Source of the DNA: Pseudomonadota bacterium
GTDB taxonomy: Bacteria; Pseudomonadota; Alphaproteobacteria; JACQOE01
Length of the DNA: 40,729 bases
Direction of reading: 5' to 3'
NCBI GenBank assembly: GCA_016202695.1
Contig: JACQOE010000030.1
Span: forward strand, 1 to 40,729
The notes under the pieces were generated by a model that did not search any database, had not been told where the DNA came from, and worked only from the letters and a program-made list of their open reading frames with translations. Positions within the stretch are counted from its first letter, which is position 1. Each line of letters opens with the position of its first letter. The position numbers and the translations under genes are program-made. Shown here piece by piece: positions 21,314 to 29,766 of this stretch.

Positions 21314-21680
21314 ACAGAATAAGGCGACACAACACGCATTTCCCGATCAAGCATCGTGTCCCCGTATTAGCCCAGTCGGACGAAATCGAAAGCGTCTTGG
21401 AACAAGCCGCCCTCGAAGGCGGGCTGGCACTGGCGCAGGCACCCAAGCACGTGGTCGCAGGGCTTTCTGAGTTCCAAGATCGATGGGATTGGCTGACAGC
21501 ACAGCTCACCTGCGCGCGGCTTCGCGACGTGCGCCGGACTCGAGGGCAAGGTCCAATGAGGGTGAGGCCCAATTAGGCATCGCGCCCCCCGATTCTGGCG
21601 CATTGTATCGAGCCGGGACCTTGGGTAGGAACGCACACGATTTCGTTGCCGTGGGCGCGGAAATCAGGGCAAGATTGCGC
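21314..21680 (+). other. 367-base stretch without a convincing gene
   Basis: This stretch is less GC-rich than its surroundings. One frame is open through 21361-21576 and reads like a real protein segment (SDEIESVLEQAALEGGLALA, SEFQDRWDWLTAQL). It has no ATG or GTG start and no ribosome binding site, so it may be the tail of a broken gene. I do not recognise the family. The rest holds nothing I can identify. Confidence 0.4.
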
Positions 21681-21893
21681 ATGCGCAAGAAAAGAAAATT
21701 TACCGCCAGCGTCTGGCGCGAGGGCAAATGGTTCGTCGCCCAATGCCTCGAGGTCGACGTCGCCAGCCAGGGCAGGAGCGAATCGGCGGCGTTGAAGAAC
21801 CTGGCCGACGCGCTTGCGCTCCACTTCACCCCTCCGGTCCCCACCCGGGCACCGAAGGTGCGGCCCGTCGAGGTGACGGTGCGTGCCGCTTAG
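21681..21893 (+). CDS. hicB: HicB-family antitoxin, short form
   Basis: A 70-residue protein with the HicB partial RNase H-like fold: RKFTASVWREGKWFVAQCLEVDVASQGRSESAALKNLADALALHF matches the FxAxxxxE-GxWxAxCxELDVAxQGxTxEEAxxNLxEAL pattern. It should bind and neutralise the HicA toxin encoded 11 bases before its end. The C-terminal DNA-binding domain seen in longer HicB proteins is missing, so autoregulation by DNA binding may not occur. The ATG at 21681 begins the conserved domain; the ribosome binding site is weak. The frame is open upstream to 21483, but that sequence does not look like HicB. Confidence 0.85.
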   Translation: MRKKRKFTASVWREGKWFVAQCLEVDVASQGRSESAALKNLADALALHFTPPVPTRAPKVRPVEVTVRAA

Positions 21894-22104
21894 GCGCCTG
21901 CCGTTCCGCGAAGTCCGACGACGATTGATTGCGGCCGGTTGGGCCGAGGCCGGAGCGACCGGCAGCCACGTCAAGTTCGCCAAGCGTTCGGCTGCGGGCA
22001 CGCGCACGGCGATCGTGCCGAAACATCGTGAGGTCGCGCTCGGCACCTTGCGGAGCATTCTCCGCCAAGCCGGGATCAGCCCCGAGGAGTTCGACCGCCT
22101 CTGA
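21883..22104 (+). CDS. hicA: HicA-family mRNA interferase toxin
   Basis: A 73-residue toxin of the HicA/YcfA family with a double-stranded-RNA-binding-like fold; it cleaves mRNA and arrests growth when not held by HicB. The conserved segments are FREVRRRLIAAGW, GATGSHVKFAK with catalytic His29, AIVPKHREVALGTLRSILRQAGI and SPEEF. The GTG start at 21883 overlaps hicB by 11 bases, so translation is coupled. The antitoxin-first order is the reverse of E. coli hicA-hicB but occurs in many genomes. All expected residues are present, so the toxin looks intact. Confidence 0.88.
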   Translation: MPLRRLPFREVRRRLIAAGWAEAGATGSHVKFAKRSAAGTRTAIVPKHREVALGTLRSILRQAGISPEEFDRL

Positions 22105-22122
22105 CGCGCGTGGGGCGGGTTT

Positions 22123-22141
22123 GGGGGCATCTCATGCCCCC
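22123..22141 (+). terminator. stem-loop after hicA, candidate terminator
   Basis: GGGGGCAT (22123-22130) pairs perfectly with ATGCCCCC (22134-22141) around CTC. It lies 18 bases after the hicA stop. There is no T run behind it, so termination would need Rho or would be weak. Confidence 0.4.
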
Positions 22142-22193
22142 GGCGCGATGGCGGAGCGTTAGACCCAACCCACTTCGTTTGAGGACACGCCCC

Positions 22194-22952
22194 CTATGCG
22201 CCGCCCTCAAGCCGGTCGAGGAGACGAGCGAGCGTGGCGCAGAGGCGCGTCAGGTCGGCATCGGTCGATAGGCGGTGTTCGCCGGCCTTCACCAGCGTCA
22301 CCTCCACGTCCGCCGCGGTCAGCCGCTCGGCCAGCGTGAGCGCGCGCGGCCACGGCACGGCCTCGTCCTTCATCCCCTGGAGGATGCGGACCGGGCAGTC
22401 GATCGCGATCGGCGCGCGAAGGAGCAGGTGGTTCCGCCCCTCCTCGATCAGCTTGAGCGTGATCGGGTAGGGCCCGTCCTCGTAGTCGGAGGGGACGTAG
22501 ACGACGCCCTCCTCGCCGAGCTTCCGGCGCTCGTCCCCGGCGAAGGTCCGCCAGAGCAGGTCCTCGGTGAAGTCGGGGGCGGGGGCGATGCCGACGAGGC
22601 CGGCGATCCGCTCCTTGCGCGCGAGCGCGACCAGCAGCATGATCCAGCCCCCCATGCTCGATCCCACCAGCACCTGCGGCCCTTGGGTCAGCGAATCGAG
22701 GGCGAGGAGCGCGTCCTCGGCCCAGGCGCCGATGCTGCCGTCTGTGAAGGCGCCGGAGGACTCGCCGTGGCCGCGGTAGTCGAAGCGCAAGAACGCCTGC
22801 CCGCGGGCGCGGCAGAACGCCTCGAGCGCCATCGCCTTGGTGCCGGTGCGGTCGGAGCGGAAGCCGGTCAGGAACACCACCCCGGGCGCGCGCCCGGCGA
22901 GCCGGTCGTAGGCGATTGTCGCCCCGTCGGGGCGTGCTAGAATTTCCGCCAC
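22194..22952 (-). CDS. alpha/beta-hydrolase (acyl esterase or thioesterase type)
   Basis: A 252-residue serine hydrolase with a full triad: Ser99 in GSSMGG, Asp196 in GMKDEAVPW and His226 in GEHRLS. The oxyanion region is GFRSDRTGTKA, and FDYRGHGESSG is the classic strand-turn before the nucleophile. It resembles the ABHD10/acyl-glucuronide esterase branch, common in alphaproteobacteria with unknown physiological substrate. No signal peptide is seen, so it is cytoplasmic. The GTG start at 22952 has GAGGG upstream. It diverges from a glycosyltransferase with only 44 bases between starts. Confidence 0.88.
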   Translation of the reverse strand: MAEILARPDGATIAYDRLAGRAPGVVFLTGFRSDRTGTKAMALEAFCRARGQAFLRFDYRGHGESSGAFTDGSIGAWAEDALLALDSLTQGPQVLVGSSMGGWIMLLVALARKERIAGLVGIAPAPDFTEDLLWRTFAGDERRKLGEEGVVYVPSDYEDGPYPITLKLIEEGRNHLLLRAPIAIDCPVRILQGMKDEAVPWPRALTLAERLTAADVEVTLVKAGEHRLSTDADLTRLCATLARLLDRLEGGA

Positions 22953-22996
22953 CGCCGGCCCTCGTCCAGTTCTCCGCCTCTTGTCAACGAGTCTCC

Positions 22997-24211
22997 ATGA
23001 ACCAGGCGCGCCACCCTAACATCGAAGCGGGCCGCGAGGAACGCGCCGGCGCTCCCCCGAGCGGCGGCCCGGTCATCCTCCAGGTGCTGCCGCGGCTCGA
23101 GACCGGGGGCGTCGAGCGGGGAACCGTGGACATCGCCGAGGCGATCGGGCGGGCCGGGGGCACGGCGCTGGTTGCCTCGGCCGGCGGGCCGATGGTGCAC
23201 GAGCTCGACCGGGCCGGGGCCGAGCACGTCGCCCTGCCGCTCGACCGCAAGGGTCCGCTCGCGATCCGCGCCAACGCCGGGCGCCTCGCGCGGATCGTCC
23301 GCGAGCGCGGAGTGCACGTCGTCCACGCCCGCTCGCGCGCCCCGGCCTGGAGCGCGTTCCTCGCCGCCCGGCGCACCGGCTGCCGGTTCGTGACCACCTT
23401 CCACGCCACCTACGGCGCCGGGACCGCGCTCAAGCGCTGGTACAACTCGATCATGGGCCGGGGCGAGCGGGTGATCGCGATCTCCGAGTTCATCGCCGCC
23501 CACGCCATGCGCATCTACGGGATCCCGCGCGAGCGCATCCGCGTCATCCACCGCGGCGTCGACGTGTCGCGCTTCGATCCCGAGCGGGTGGGGCCCGAGC
23601 GGCTGGTGCGCCTGGCCGACGCCTGGCGGCTGCCGGACGGGGTGAACATCATCACCCTGCCGGGGAGGCTGACGCGCTGGAAGGGGCAGGCGGTGGCGAT
23701 CGAGGCGGTGGCCCGGCTCGGCCGGCCCGACGTGGTCTGCCTGCTGGTCGGCGCCGATCAGGGCCGGACCGGCTATCGCAAGGAGCTCGAGGCCCTGATC
23801 CTCAAGCACGGCCTCGGCGGGCGGGTGCACGTAGTCGATCACTGCGACGACATGGCCGCCGCCTACATGATGAGCGACGTGGTGGTCTCGGCCTCGCTCG
23901 ATCCCGAGGGCTTCGGCCGGGTAATCGCCGAGGCCCAGGCGATGGGCCGGGTGGTGGTGGCGACCGACCACGGCGCGGCGCGCGAGATCGTGGTCCCGGG
24001 GACCGGCTGGCTCGCGCCCCCGGGCGACGCCGCGGCGCTGGCGGTGGCGCTCGAGCGCGCGCTCGCCCTCGACGCCGGCGCGCGGGCGGAGATCGCGGCG
24101 CGCGCCATCGCCAACGTCCGCGCCCGCTTCACCAAGCCGCAGATGTGCGAGAAGACGCTGGCCGTCTACGACGAGCTCCTCTTCGGCGAGCGCCCGCTCG
24201 GCGCGCCCTGA
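22997..24211 (+). CDS. GT4-family glycosyltransferase
   Basis: A 404-residue retaining GT-B enzyme. The N-terminal Rossmann half begins with VILQVLPRLETGGVERGTVDIAEAI, typical of GT4 sugar transferases. The linker holds SEFIAAHAMRIYGIPRERIRVIHRGVD. The C-terminal half binds the nucleotide sugar (LPGRLTRWKGQAVAIEA) and carries the EX7E motif in DPEGFGRVIAEAQAMG. It probably adds a sugar to LPS core or another surface glycan; donor and acceptor cannot be read. The ATG at 22997 is the only good start near the domain; no strong ribosome binding site precedes it. The next gene (GT9) follows after 26 bases, so the two form an operon. Confidence 0.88.
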   Translation: MNQARHPNIEAGREERAGAPPSGGPVILQVLPRLETGGVERGTVDIAEAIGRAGGTALVASAGGPMVHELDRAGAEHVALPLDRKGPLAIRANAGRLARIVRERGVHVVHARSRAPAWSAFLAARRTGCRFVTTFHATYGAGTALKRWYNSIMGRGERVIAISEFIAAHAMRIYGIPRERIRVIHRGVDVSRFDPERVGPERLVRLADAWRLPDGVNIITLPGRLTRWKGQAVAIEAVARLGRPDVVCLLVGADQGRTGYRKELEALILKHGLGGRVHVVDHCDDMAAAYMMSDVVVSASLDPEGFGRVIAEAQAMGRVVVATDHGAAREIVVPGTGWLAPPGDAAALAVALERALALDAGARAEIAARAIANVRARFTKPQMCEKTLAVYDELLFGERPLGAP

Positions 24212-24237
24212 CCGGCGCGCCTCCGGCCGCGGCGGCG

Positions 24238-25176
24238 ATGAGACGAATCCTGGTCATCAAGCTCGGCGCGCTGGGCGACTTCGTCCAGGCCTTCGGGCCC
24301 TTCGCCGCCATCCGCCGGCACCACCCGGGCGAGCACGTCACGCTCCTCACCACCGCCCTCTTCGCCGAGCTCGCCCGCGCCTCGCCCTGGTTCGACGAGG
24401 TGTGGGTAGACGGGCGCCCGCGGCTCGCCCACCTCGGCGGCTGGCTCAATCTTCGCCGGCGCATGCGCGCGGCGGGCTTCGCCCGGGTCTACGACCTCCA
24501 GACCTCGAACCGCTCGTCGATATACTTCCAGCTCCTGCGCCCGGGGCCGCGGCCCGAATGGTCGGGCATCGCCCGGGGCTGCTCGCATCCCGACCCCGAT
24601 CCCCGGCGCGATGCCTTGCACACCGTCGAGCGCCAGAAGGGGCAACTCGCCGCCGCCGGCATCCGTGAGGTTGGGGTGCCCGACCTCTCCTGGCTCGACA
24701 CCGACGTCTCGCGCTTCTGCGGCGAGGCCCCGTTCGCGCTCCTCGCCCCCGGTGGCTCGGCGCACCGCCCCGCCAAGCGCTGGCCGGCGGCCAGCTTTGC
24801 CGCGCTCGCCCGCACCCTGGCCGCGGCGGGGACGGAGAGCCTGCTGATCGGCACCGCCGACGAGCGCGTGCTCCACGTCGAGATCGCCCGCGCCGCGCCC
24901 TCGGTCCGGAGCCTCGCCGGCGAGACCCGGCTGATCGAGGTGGCGGCGCTGGCCCGGCGCGCCCGGGCCGCGGTCGGCAACGACACCGGGCCGATGCACC
25001 TCGCCGCGGCGGTCGGCTGCCCGACCGTGGTCCTGTTCTCGGCCGCCTCCGACCCCGCGCTCTGCGCCCCGCGGGGGCCGCGGGTCGCGACTCTCCGCCG
25101 CGCCGAACTTGCCGGCCTCGCCCCGGCCGAGGTCGCCTCGGCGCTGGCGGGGCTCGGCGATCCGGCTCGTCCTTGA
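24238..25176 (+). CDS. GT9-family glycosyltransferase (heptosyltransferase type)
   Basis: A 312-residue GT-B protein of the WaaC/WaaF family. [29 protein letters not shown] is the family N-terminus, with the conserved acidic residue after [32 protein letters not shown] is the ADP-sugar-binding block, and [28 protein letters not shown] is the signature near the C-terminus. Relatives add heptose to the LPS inner core, but many alphaproteobacteria lack heptose, so another sugar is possible. It follows the GT4 gene, supporting a surface-glycan role. No good ribosome binding site precedes the ATG, which suggests coupling to the gene in front. Confidence 0.87.
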   Translation: MRRILVIKLGALGDFVQAFGPFAAIRRHHPGEHVTLLTTALFAELARASPWFDEVWVDGRPRLAHLGGWLNLRRRMRAAGFARVYDLQTSNRSSIYFQLLRPGPRPEWSGIARGCSHPDPDPRRDALHTVERQKGQLAAAGIREVGVPDLSWLDTDVSRFCGEAPFALLAPGGSAHRPAKRWPAASFAALARTLAAAGTESLLIGTADERVLHVEIARAAPSVRSLAGETRLIEVAALARRARAAVGNDTGPMHLAAAVGCPTVVLFSAASDPALCAPRGPRVATLRRAELAGLAPAEVASALAGLGDPARP

Positions 25177-25246
25177 CAGGGCGCGCCCTCCGTCTGAAGA
25201 GTGGGCTCCGGCCAGGGCCCGCCGCCGGCCAGCGCATGGAGAACGG

Positions 25247-27184
25247 ATGAGCCAGGACAGTCACCAGGTCGCCCTCACCCTTCCCGACGGCAGCGTCCGG
25301 CGCTATCCCCACCCGCTCAGCGGGGTGGAGCTGGCGGCCGACATCGGCCCCGGCCTCGCCAAGGCGGCGCTCGCGGTCAAGGTCGCCGGCCGGCTCAAGG
25401 ACTTGTCCGCGCCCATCGCCGGCGATGCGCCGGTGGCGGTGATCACCCGGCGCGACCCCGAGGCGCTCGAGCTCATCCGCCACGACTGCGCCCACGTCAT
25501 GGCCGAGGCGGTGCAGGATCTCTTTCCCGGCACCCAGGTGACCATCGGCCCGGCGATCGAGAACGGGTTCTACTACGACTTCGCCCGCAACGAGCCCTTT
25601 ACCCCCGACGACTTCGCCCGCATCGAGGCGCGCATGCGCGAGATCGTCGCCCGTGGCGCCCCCTTTACCCGCGAGGTCTGGCCGCGCGAGGCGGCGATCG
25701 CCTTCTTCCGCGAGCGGGGGGAGAGCTTCAAGGTCGAGCTGATCGAGGATCTGCCCGCGGACGAGGAGATCAGCATCTACCGCCAGGGCGCCTGGACCGA
25801 TCTCTGCCGGGGGCCGCACATGCCCACCGTCGGGCATGTCGGCACCGCCTTCAAGCTCCTCAAGGTCGCCGGCGCCTACTGGCGGGGCGACCACCGCCGG
25901 CCGATGCTCCAGCGCATCTACGGCACCGCTTGGCGTGACGAAAAGGAGCTCGGCGCCTATCTCCACATGCTGGAGGAGGCCGAGAAGCGCGACCACCGCC
26001 GCCTGGGGCGCGAGCTCGGCCTCTTCCACATGCAGGAGATCGCCGCCGGCTCGGTGTTCTGGCATCCCAAGGGCTGGACCCTCTACCGGGTCTGCGAGGC
26101 CTACATGCGCGGGCGGCTGGAGGCCGCCGGCTACGTCGAGGTCAAGACCCCGCAGCTCATCGACCGCGCCCTGTGGGAGGCGTCGGGCCACTGGGAGAAG
26201 TTCCGCCAGCACATGTTCACCGCCGAGGCCGAGGACCGCGTCCTTGCGCTGAAGCCGATGAACTGCCCGGGCCACGTGCAGATCTTCAAGCAGGGGATCA
26301 AGAGCTACCGGGACCTCCCGCTGCGGCTCGCCGAGTTCGGCTCCTGCCATCGCAACGAGCCCTCGGGCGCGCTGCACGGCCTGATGCGGGTGCGCGGGTT
26401 CACCCAGGACGACGCCCACATCTTCTGCACCGAGGAGCAGATCGGGGCCGAGACCAAGGCGTTCTTCGAGCTGCTGCTCGGCATCTACCGCGATTTCGGT
26501 TTCACGGACGTGACCGTGCGCTTCGCCGACCGTCCCCCCGTGCGCGCCGGCTCGGACGAGACCTGGGACAAGGCCGAGCGCGCGCTCAAGGGCGCGGTCG
26601 AGGCGCTCGGCCACGCTCTCGTCCTCAACCCCGGCGAGGGCGCCTTCTACGGGCCCAAGCTGGAGTTCGTGCTCCGCGACGCCATCGGCCGGGACTGGCA
26701 GTGCGGCACCTTCCAGGTGGACTTCGTGCTGCCCGAGCGCCTCGACGCGAGCTACGTCGCCGAGGATGGCCAGAAGCGCCGCCCGGTGATGCTGCACCGG
26801 GCCATCCTCGGCTCCTTCGAGCGTTTCATCGGCATCCTGATCGAGCACTACTCGGGGCGCCTGCCGATGTGGCTTTCGCCGGTGCAGGCGGTGGTCGCGA
26901 CCATCACCTCGGAGGCCGATTCTTACGCCGCCGAGGTGGCCGCCGCCCTCAAGGACGCCGGCATCCGGGTAGAGCTTGACAGCCGCAACGAGAAGATCAC
27001 CTACAAGGTGCGCGAGCACAGCCACGCCAAGGTTCCGGTCCTCCTGGTGGTCGGCCAGCGCGAGGCCGAGGCGCACACCGCCGCGCTCCGGCGCCTCGGC
27101 GGCGCGGCTCAGGAAATCCTTGCGCTCAAGGAAGCCGTGGCTAGACTGAGGAGCGAAGCCGCCGGCCCGTTCGCCTCGGCCTAG
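25247..27184 (+). CDS. thrS: threonyl-tRNA synthetase
   Basis: A 645-residue class II synthetase charging tRNA-Thr. The domains run: TGS (~5-65), the editing domain with [11 protein letters not shown] (~85-230), the catalytic core (~245-535) with MNCPGH at 338-343 (zinc ligand Cys340) and [20 protein letters not shown], and the anticodon-binding domain (~540-640, [25 protein letters not shown]). The ATG at 25247 has GGAGA 5 bases upstream and fits the family start. A TTGACA hexamer at 25173-25178, across the end of the GT9 gene, may be part of its promoter, though no good -10 follows. It leads the infC-rpmI-rplT-pheST block. Confidence 0.97.
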   Translation: MSQDSHQVALTLPDGSVRRYPHPLSGVELAADIGPGLAKAALAVKVAGRLKDLSAPIAGDAPVAVITRRDPEALELIRHDCAHVMAEAVQDLFPGTQVTIGPAIENGFYYDFARNEPFTPDDFARIEARMREIVARGAPFTREVWPREAAIAFFRERGESFKVELIEDLPADEEISIYRQGAWTDLCRGPHMPTVGHVGTAFKLLKVAGAYWRGDHRRPMLQRIYGTAWRDEKELGAYLHMLEEAEKRDHRRLGRELGLFHMQEIAAGSVFWHPKGWTLYRVCEAYMRGRLEAAGYVEVKTPQLIDRALWEASGHWEKFRQHMFTAEAEDRVLALKPMNCPGHVQIFKQGIKSYRDLPLRLAEFGSCHRNEPSGALHGLMRVRGFTQDDAHIFCTEEQIGAETKAFFELLLGIYRDFGFTDVTVRFADRPPVRAGSDETWDKAERALKGAVEALGHALVLNPGEGAFYGPKLEFVLRDAIGRDWQCGTFQVDFVLPERLDASYVAEDGQKRRPVMLHRAILGSFERFIGILIEHYSGRLPMWLSPVQAVVATITSEADSYAAEVAAALKDAGIRVELDSRNEKITYKVREHSHAKVPVLLVVGQREAEAHTAALRRLGGAAQEILALKEAVARLRSEAAGPFASA

Positions 27185-27258
27185 AGCCGGGGTGGTGGGC
27201 CGGAAGTGGGATTTTGTGCGTCCGGGGCTAAGCCCGACGCGCCCCTTTCAACTGCAAC

Positions 27259-27275
27259 AAGGAGATCTGCACATC
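27259..27275 (+). promoter_or_regulatory. infC ribosome binding site with ATC start codon
   Basis: AAGGAGAT at 27259-27266 is a near-perfect Shine-Dalgarno. Eight bases after its GGAG core comes ATC at 27273, in frame with IF3. The first in-frame ATG (27288) is 23 bases away, too far to use this site. A non-standard start is known for infC in other bacteria (AUU in E. coli), where it serves autoregulation. The use of ATC here is inferred. Confidence 0.65.
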
Positions 27276-27809
27276 GCTAGGCCACCGATGACGGCGCCAC
27301 CGACCCGCGAGGGTCCGCGCGTGAACGACGAGATCGGGGCGGCGAAGGTCCGCCTGGTCGGGCCCAACGGCGAGATGGTCGGCGTCGTCAAGCTCGAAGA
27401 AGCCCTGAAGTCGGCGGAGGGTTACGGGCTCGACCTGGTCGAGATCGCCCCGACCGCCGATCCCCCGGTCTGCAAGATCCTCGATTTCGGCAAGTACAAG
27501 TACGAGGTCCAGAAGAAGAAGCACGAGGCCCGTAAGCGGCAAAAGACAATCGATATCAAGGAAATCAAGCTCAGGCCCAACATCGACGTCCACGACTACG
27601 AGGTGAAGATGCGCAACATGCGCCGCTTCCTCGAGGAGGGTGACAAGGTCAAGGTCACGCTTCGCTTCCGCGGCCGCGAGATGGTCCATCAGGAACTCGG
27701 CGCGAAGGTGCTGGACCGGGTCCGCGACGACGTCGACGACCTCGCCAAGGTCGAGCAGTTTCCGAGGATGGAAGGCCGGCAGATGGTCATGGTGATGGCG
27801 CCACGCTGA
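27273..27809 (+). CDS. infC: translation initiation factor IF-3
   Basis: A 178-residue factor that binds the 30S subunit, rejects wrong start codons and keeps subunits apart. The N-domain spans ~10-80 ([26 protein letters not shown], then [27 protein letters not shown]). The Lys-rich linker [22 protein letters not shown] follows, then the C-domain (~95-175, [33 protein letters not shown]). The ATC start gives [18 protein letters not shown], the usual N-terminus and length. Starting at ATG 27288 would lose five residues; a GTG at 27192 would add a nonsense-like head. It lies 88 bases after thrS. Confidence 0.93.
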   Translation: MARPPMTAPPTREGPRVNDEIGAAKVRLVGPNGEMVGVVKLEEALKSAEGYGLDLVEIAPTADPPVCKILDFGKYKYEVQKKKHEARKRQKTIDIKEIKLRPNIDVHDYEVKMRNMRRFLEEGDKVKVTLRFRGREMVHQELGAKVLDRVRDDVDDLAKVEQFPRMEGRQMVMVMAPR

Positions 27810-27843
27810 GCGGCGCCCGGGCGGGGAAGCCCGGCGGGCTGGC

Positions 27844-27872
27844 TTGCAATCACCCCTTTCAGCGGATATAAA
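27844..27872 (+). promoter_or_regulatory. sigma-70 promoter of rpmI-rplT
   Basis: TTGCAA (27844-27849) is followed after 17 bases by TATAAA (27867-27872), in the 167-base gap between infC and rpmI. The -10 matches at five of six positions and the -35 at four of six. The predicted leader is about 100 nt, which could hold an L20-type control element, though no structure was worked out. Confidence 0.5.
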
Positions 27873-27976
27873 CCGCGCTCTCGAACCGCGCGGCGGCCCG
27901 GGCCGGGCTTCGACCCGAAGGGCATGCCCGACCGCCGGCGACGAACGGGCGACAGCGAGAGAAGAGGACGATCGAA

Positions 27977-28174
27977 ATGCCCAAGCTCAAGACCAAAAGC
28001 TCGACCAAGCGCCGGTTTCGCCTCACCGCCACCGGCAAGCTGCGCATGAATCCGGCCTACAAGCGCCACTTCCTTCGCCGCCGGCCGCAGAAGATGAAGC
28101 GCAAGGCCCGGGGCACCACCCTCTTGGCGGCGGTGGACGTCAAGATGGTGCGCCGGTTCATGCCTTACGCCTGA
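27977..28174 (+). CDS. rpmI: 50S ribosomal protein L35
   Basis: A 65-residue basic ribosomal protein of the large subunit. The start MPKLKTKSSTKRRFRLTATGK and the end MVRRFMPYA are the family hallmarks, and the length is normal. AGAGAAGAGGA upstream serves as ribosome binding site. It is followed by rplT after 13 bases, the conserved bacterial order infC-rpmI-rplT, and likely is expressed from the promoter at 27844 as well as by read-through from infC. Confidence 0.98.
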   Translation: MPKLKTKSSTKRRFRLTATGKLRMNPAYKRHFLRRRPQKMKRKARGTTLLAAVDVKMVRRFMPYA

Positions 28175-28187
28175 GGGAGGGTGAGAC

Positions 28188-28553
28188 ATGGCCCGCGTCA
28201 AGAGGGGCGTCGTCGCCCGCGCCCGCCACAAGAAGGTAATCAAGCTCGCCAAGGGCTACCGGGGGCGCAACAAGAACGTCTATCGGGTCGCGCTCGAGAA
28301 GGTCGAGAAGGCGCTGCGCTACGCCTATCGCGACCGGCGGGTGCGCAAGCGCGACTTCCGCGGCCTCTGGATCCAGCGCATCAACGCCGCCTCGCGCGGA
28401 TTCGGGCTCACCTACTCGCAATTCATGAACGGGTTGAGGAAGGCCGGAATCGCGCTCGATCGCAAGGTCCTGGCCGACCTCGCGGTGCGCGAGCCCGACG
28501 CCTTCGCGGCCGTGGTTCAGCAGGCCCAGGCCGCGCTCGCCCAGAAAAGCTGA
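28188..28553 (+). CDS. rplT: 50S ribosomal protein L20
   Basis: A 121-residue basic protein that binds 23S rRNA early in large-subunit assembly. [27 protein letters not shown] at the N-terminus, [18 protein letters not shown] in the middle and [14 protein letters not shown] at the end identify it with certainty, and the length is normal. GAGGGAGGGTGAG sits directly before the ATG. In E. coli L20 represses its own operon; no equivalent site was worked out here. pheS follows after a 130-base gap containing a hairpin. Confidence 0.98.
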   Translation: MARVKRGVVARARHKKVIKLAKGYRGRNKNVYRVALEKVEKALRYAYRDRRVRKRDFRGLWIQRINAASRGFGLTYSQFMNGLRKAGIALDRKVLADLAVREPDAFAAVVQQAQAALAQKS

Positions 28554-28615
28554 TCCCGGGACCGATATCCGCGCCGGCCCAAGGGCCGGGGCGGGCCGCG
28601 GGGGCGTTGGTGGGG

Positions 28616-28640
28616 AAGGGCCTGGTGCAGACCGGCCCTT
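28616..28640 (+). terminator. hairpin between rplT and pheS, possible attenuator
   Basis: AAGGGCC (28616-28622) pairs with GGCCCTT (28634-28640), and inside it GGT pairs with ACC around a GCAG loop, giving ten pairs with one bulged T. It is followed by CTTGCCGTTT, a weak T-rich tail. It stands 43 bases before pheS and could end or attenuate rplT transcription. No Phe-rich leader peptide is visible. Confidence 0.4.
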
Positions 28641-28683
28641 CTTGCCGTTTGAGGGACGGCGCGAACCCGACCGAACGGAGATG

Positions 28684-29766
28684 ATGCAGGACCTCGAGAC
28701 GTTGCGTACGGAGCTTCTGGCGGAGATCGCGGCCGCGGCCGACCTCGACCGGCTGGAGGCGCTCAGGGTGGCGGCGCTCGGGCGCAAGGGCGCGATCACC
28801 GAGCGCATGAAGGCGCTGGGGGCCATGGCCCCCGAGGCGCGTCGCGCCGCCGGCCAGGCGTTCAACGCCCTCAAGGAGGAGGTGGCGGCGGCGATCGAGG
28901 CCCGGCGGACGGGGCTCGCCGAGGCCGATCTCGAGGCTCGCCTCGCCGCCGAGCGGATCGACATCACGCTGCCGGTCCGGCCCGAGGCCGAGGGGCGAGT
29001 CCATCCCATCAGCCAGACCGTCGACGAGCTGGTCGCCATCTTCGGCGAGATGGGTTTCGCCGTCGCCGAGGGCCCGGACATCGAGGACGACTTCCACAAC
29101 TTCACCGCCCTCAACATCCCGCCCGAGCACCCGGCCCGGCAGGAGCACGACACCTTCTACCTCCGCGCCCGCGCCGACGGCTCGCGCATGCTGCTTCGCA
29201 CCCAGACCTCGACCGTCCAGATCCGCACCATGACCGGGGCGAAGCCGCCGTTCCGCATCATCGCCCCCGGGCGCACCTACCGCTGCGACTCGGATGCCAC
29301 CCACTCGCCGATGTTCCACCAGGTCGAGGGGCTGATGGTCGACGAGACCACCCACATGGGCCACCTCAAGGGCTGCCTGGTCGATTTCCTGCGCGCCTTC
29401 TTCGACGTCGACGACCTGCCGGTCCGCTTCCGGCCCAGCTACTTCCCCTTCACCGAGCCCTCGGCCGAGGTCGACATCGGCTGCCGGCGCGAGGGCGGCG
29501 AGCTCCTGATCGGGCACGGCGAGGACTGGATGGAGATTCTCGGCTGCGGGATGGTGCACCCGAGCGTGCTCCGCAACTGCGGCGTCGACCCGGAGGCGTA
29601 CCAGGGCTTTGCCTTCGGCATGGGGATCGAGCGGATCACCATGCTCAAGTACGGCATCCCGGACCTCCGCACCTTCTTCGAGTCCGATCTCCGCTGGCTC
29701 AGGCGCTACGGCTTCGCCGCCCTCGACCTGCCCTGCATGGTGGGGGGGCTCCAGGAGCGGAGATGA
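28684..29766 (+). CDS. pheS: phenylalanyl-tRNA synthetase alpha subunit
   Basis: A 360-residue class II subunit with the active site of the alpha2-beta2 enzyme. An N-terminal coiled coil (~1-85) binds the tRNA. The catalytic domain follows: [42 protein letters not shown], motif 2 ([26 protein letters not shown]) and motif 3 ([19 protein letters not shown]). Two ATG codons stand in tandem at 28681 and 28684; the second has a more workable distance to GGAG. The pheT ATG overlaps its stop by 4 bases. Confidence 0.96.
   Translation: MQDLETLRTELLAEIAAAADLDRLEALRVAALGRKGAITERMKALGAMAPEARRAAGQAFNALKEEVAAAIEARRTGLAEADLEARLAAERIDITLPVRPEAEGRVHPISQTVDELVAIFGEMGFAVAEGPDIEDDFHNFTALNIPPEHPARQEHDTFYLRARADGSRMLLRTQTSTVQIRTMTGAKPPFRIIAPGRTYRCDSDATHSPMFHQVEGLMVDETTHMGHLKGCLVDFLRAFFDVDDLPVRFRPSYFPFTEPSAEVDIGCRREGGELLIGHGEDWMEILGCGMVHPSVLRNCGVDPEAYQGFAFGMGIERITMLKYGIPDLRTFFESDLRWLRRYGFAALDLPCMVGGLQERR

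Noticed and set aside
22155-22172. GTTAGAC followed by ACCCAAC as a pair of integron core sites
   Set aside because: The inverse core must precede the GTTRRRY core, not follow it. Only the upstream CTCTGACGC partner was kept, as a weak finding.
24446-27076. An 876-codon open frame on the minus strand opposite thrS
   Set aside because: It is an antisense shadow of thrS with biased composition and no recognisable motif.
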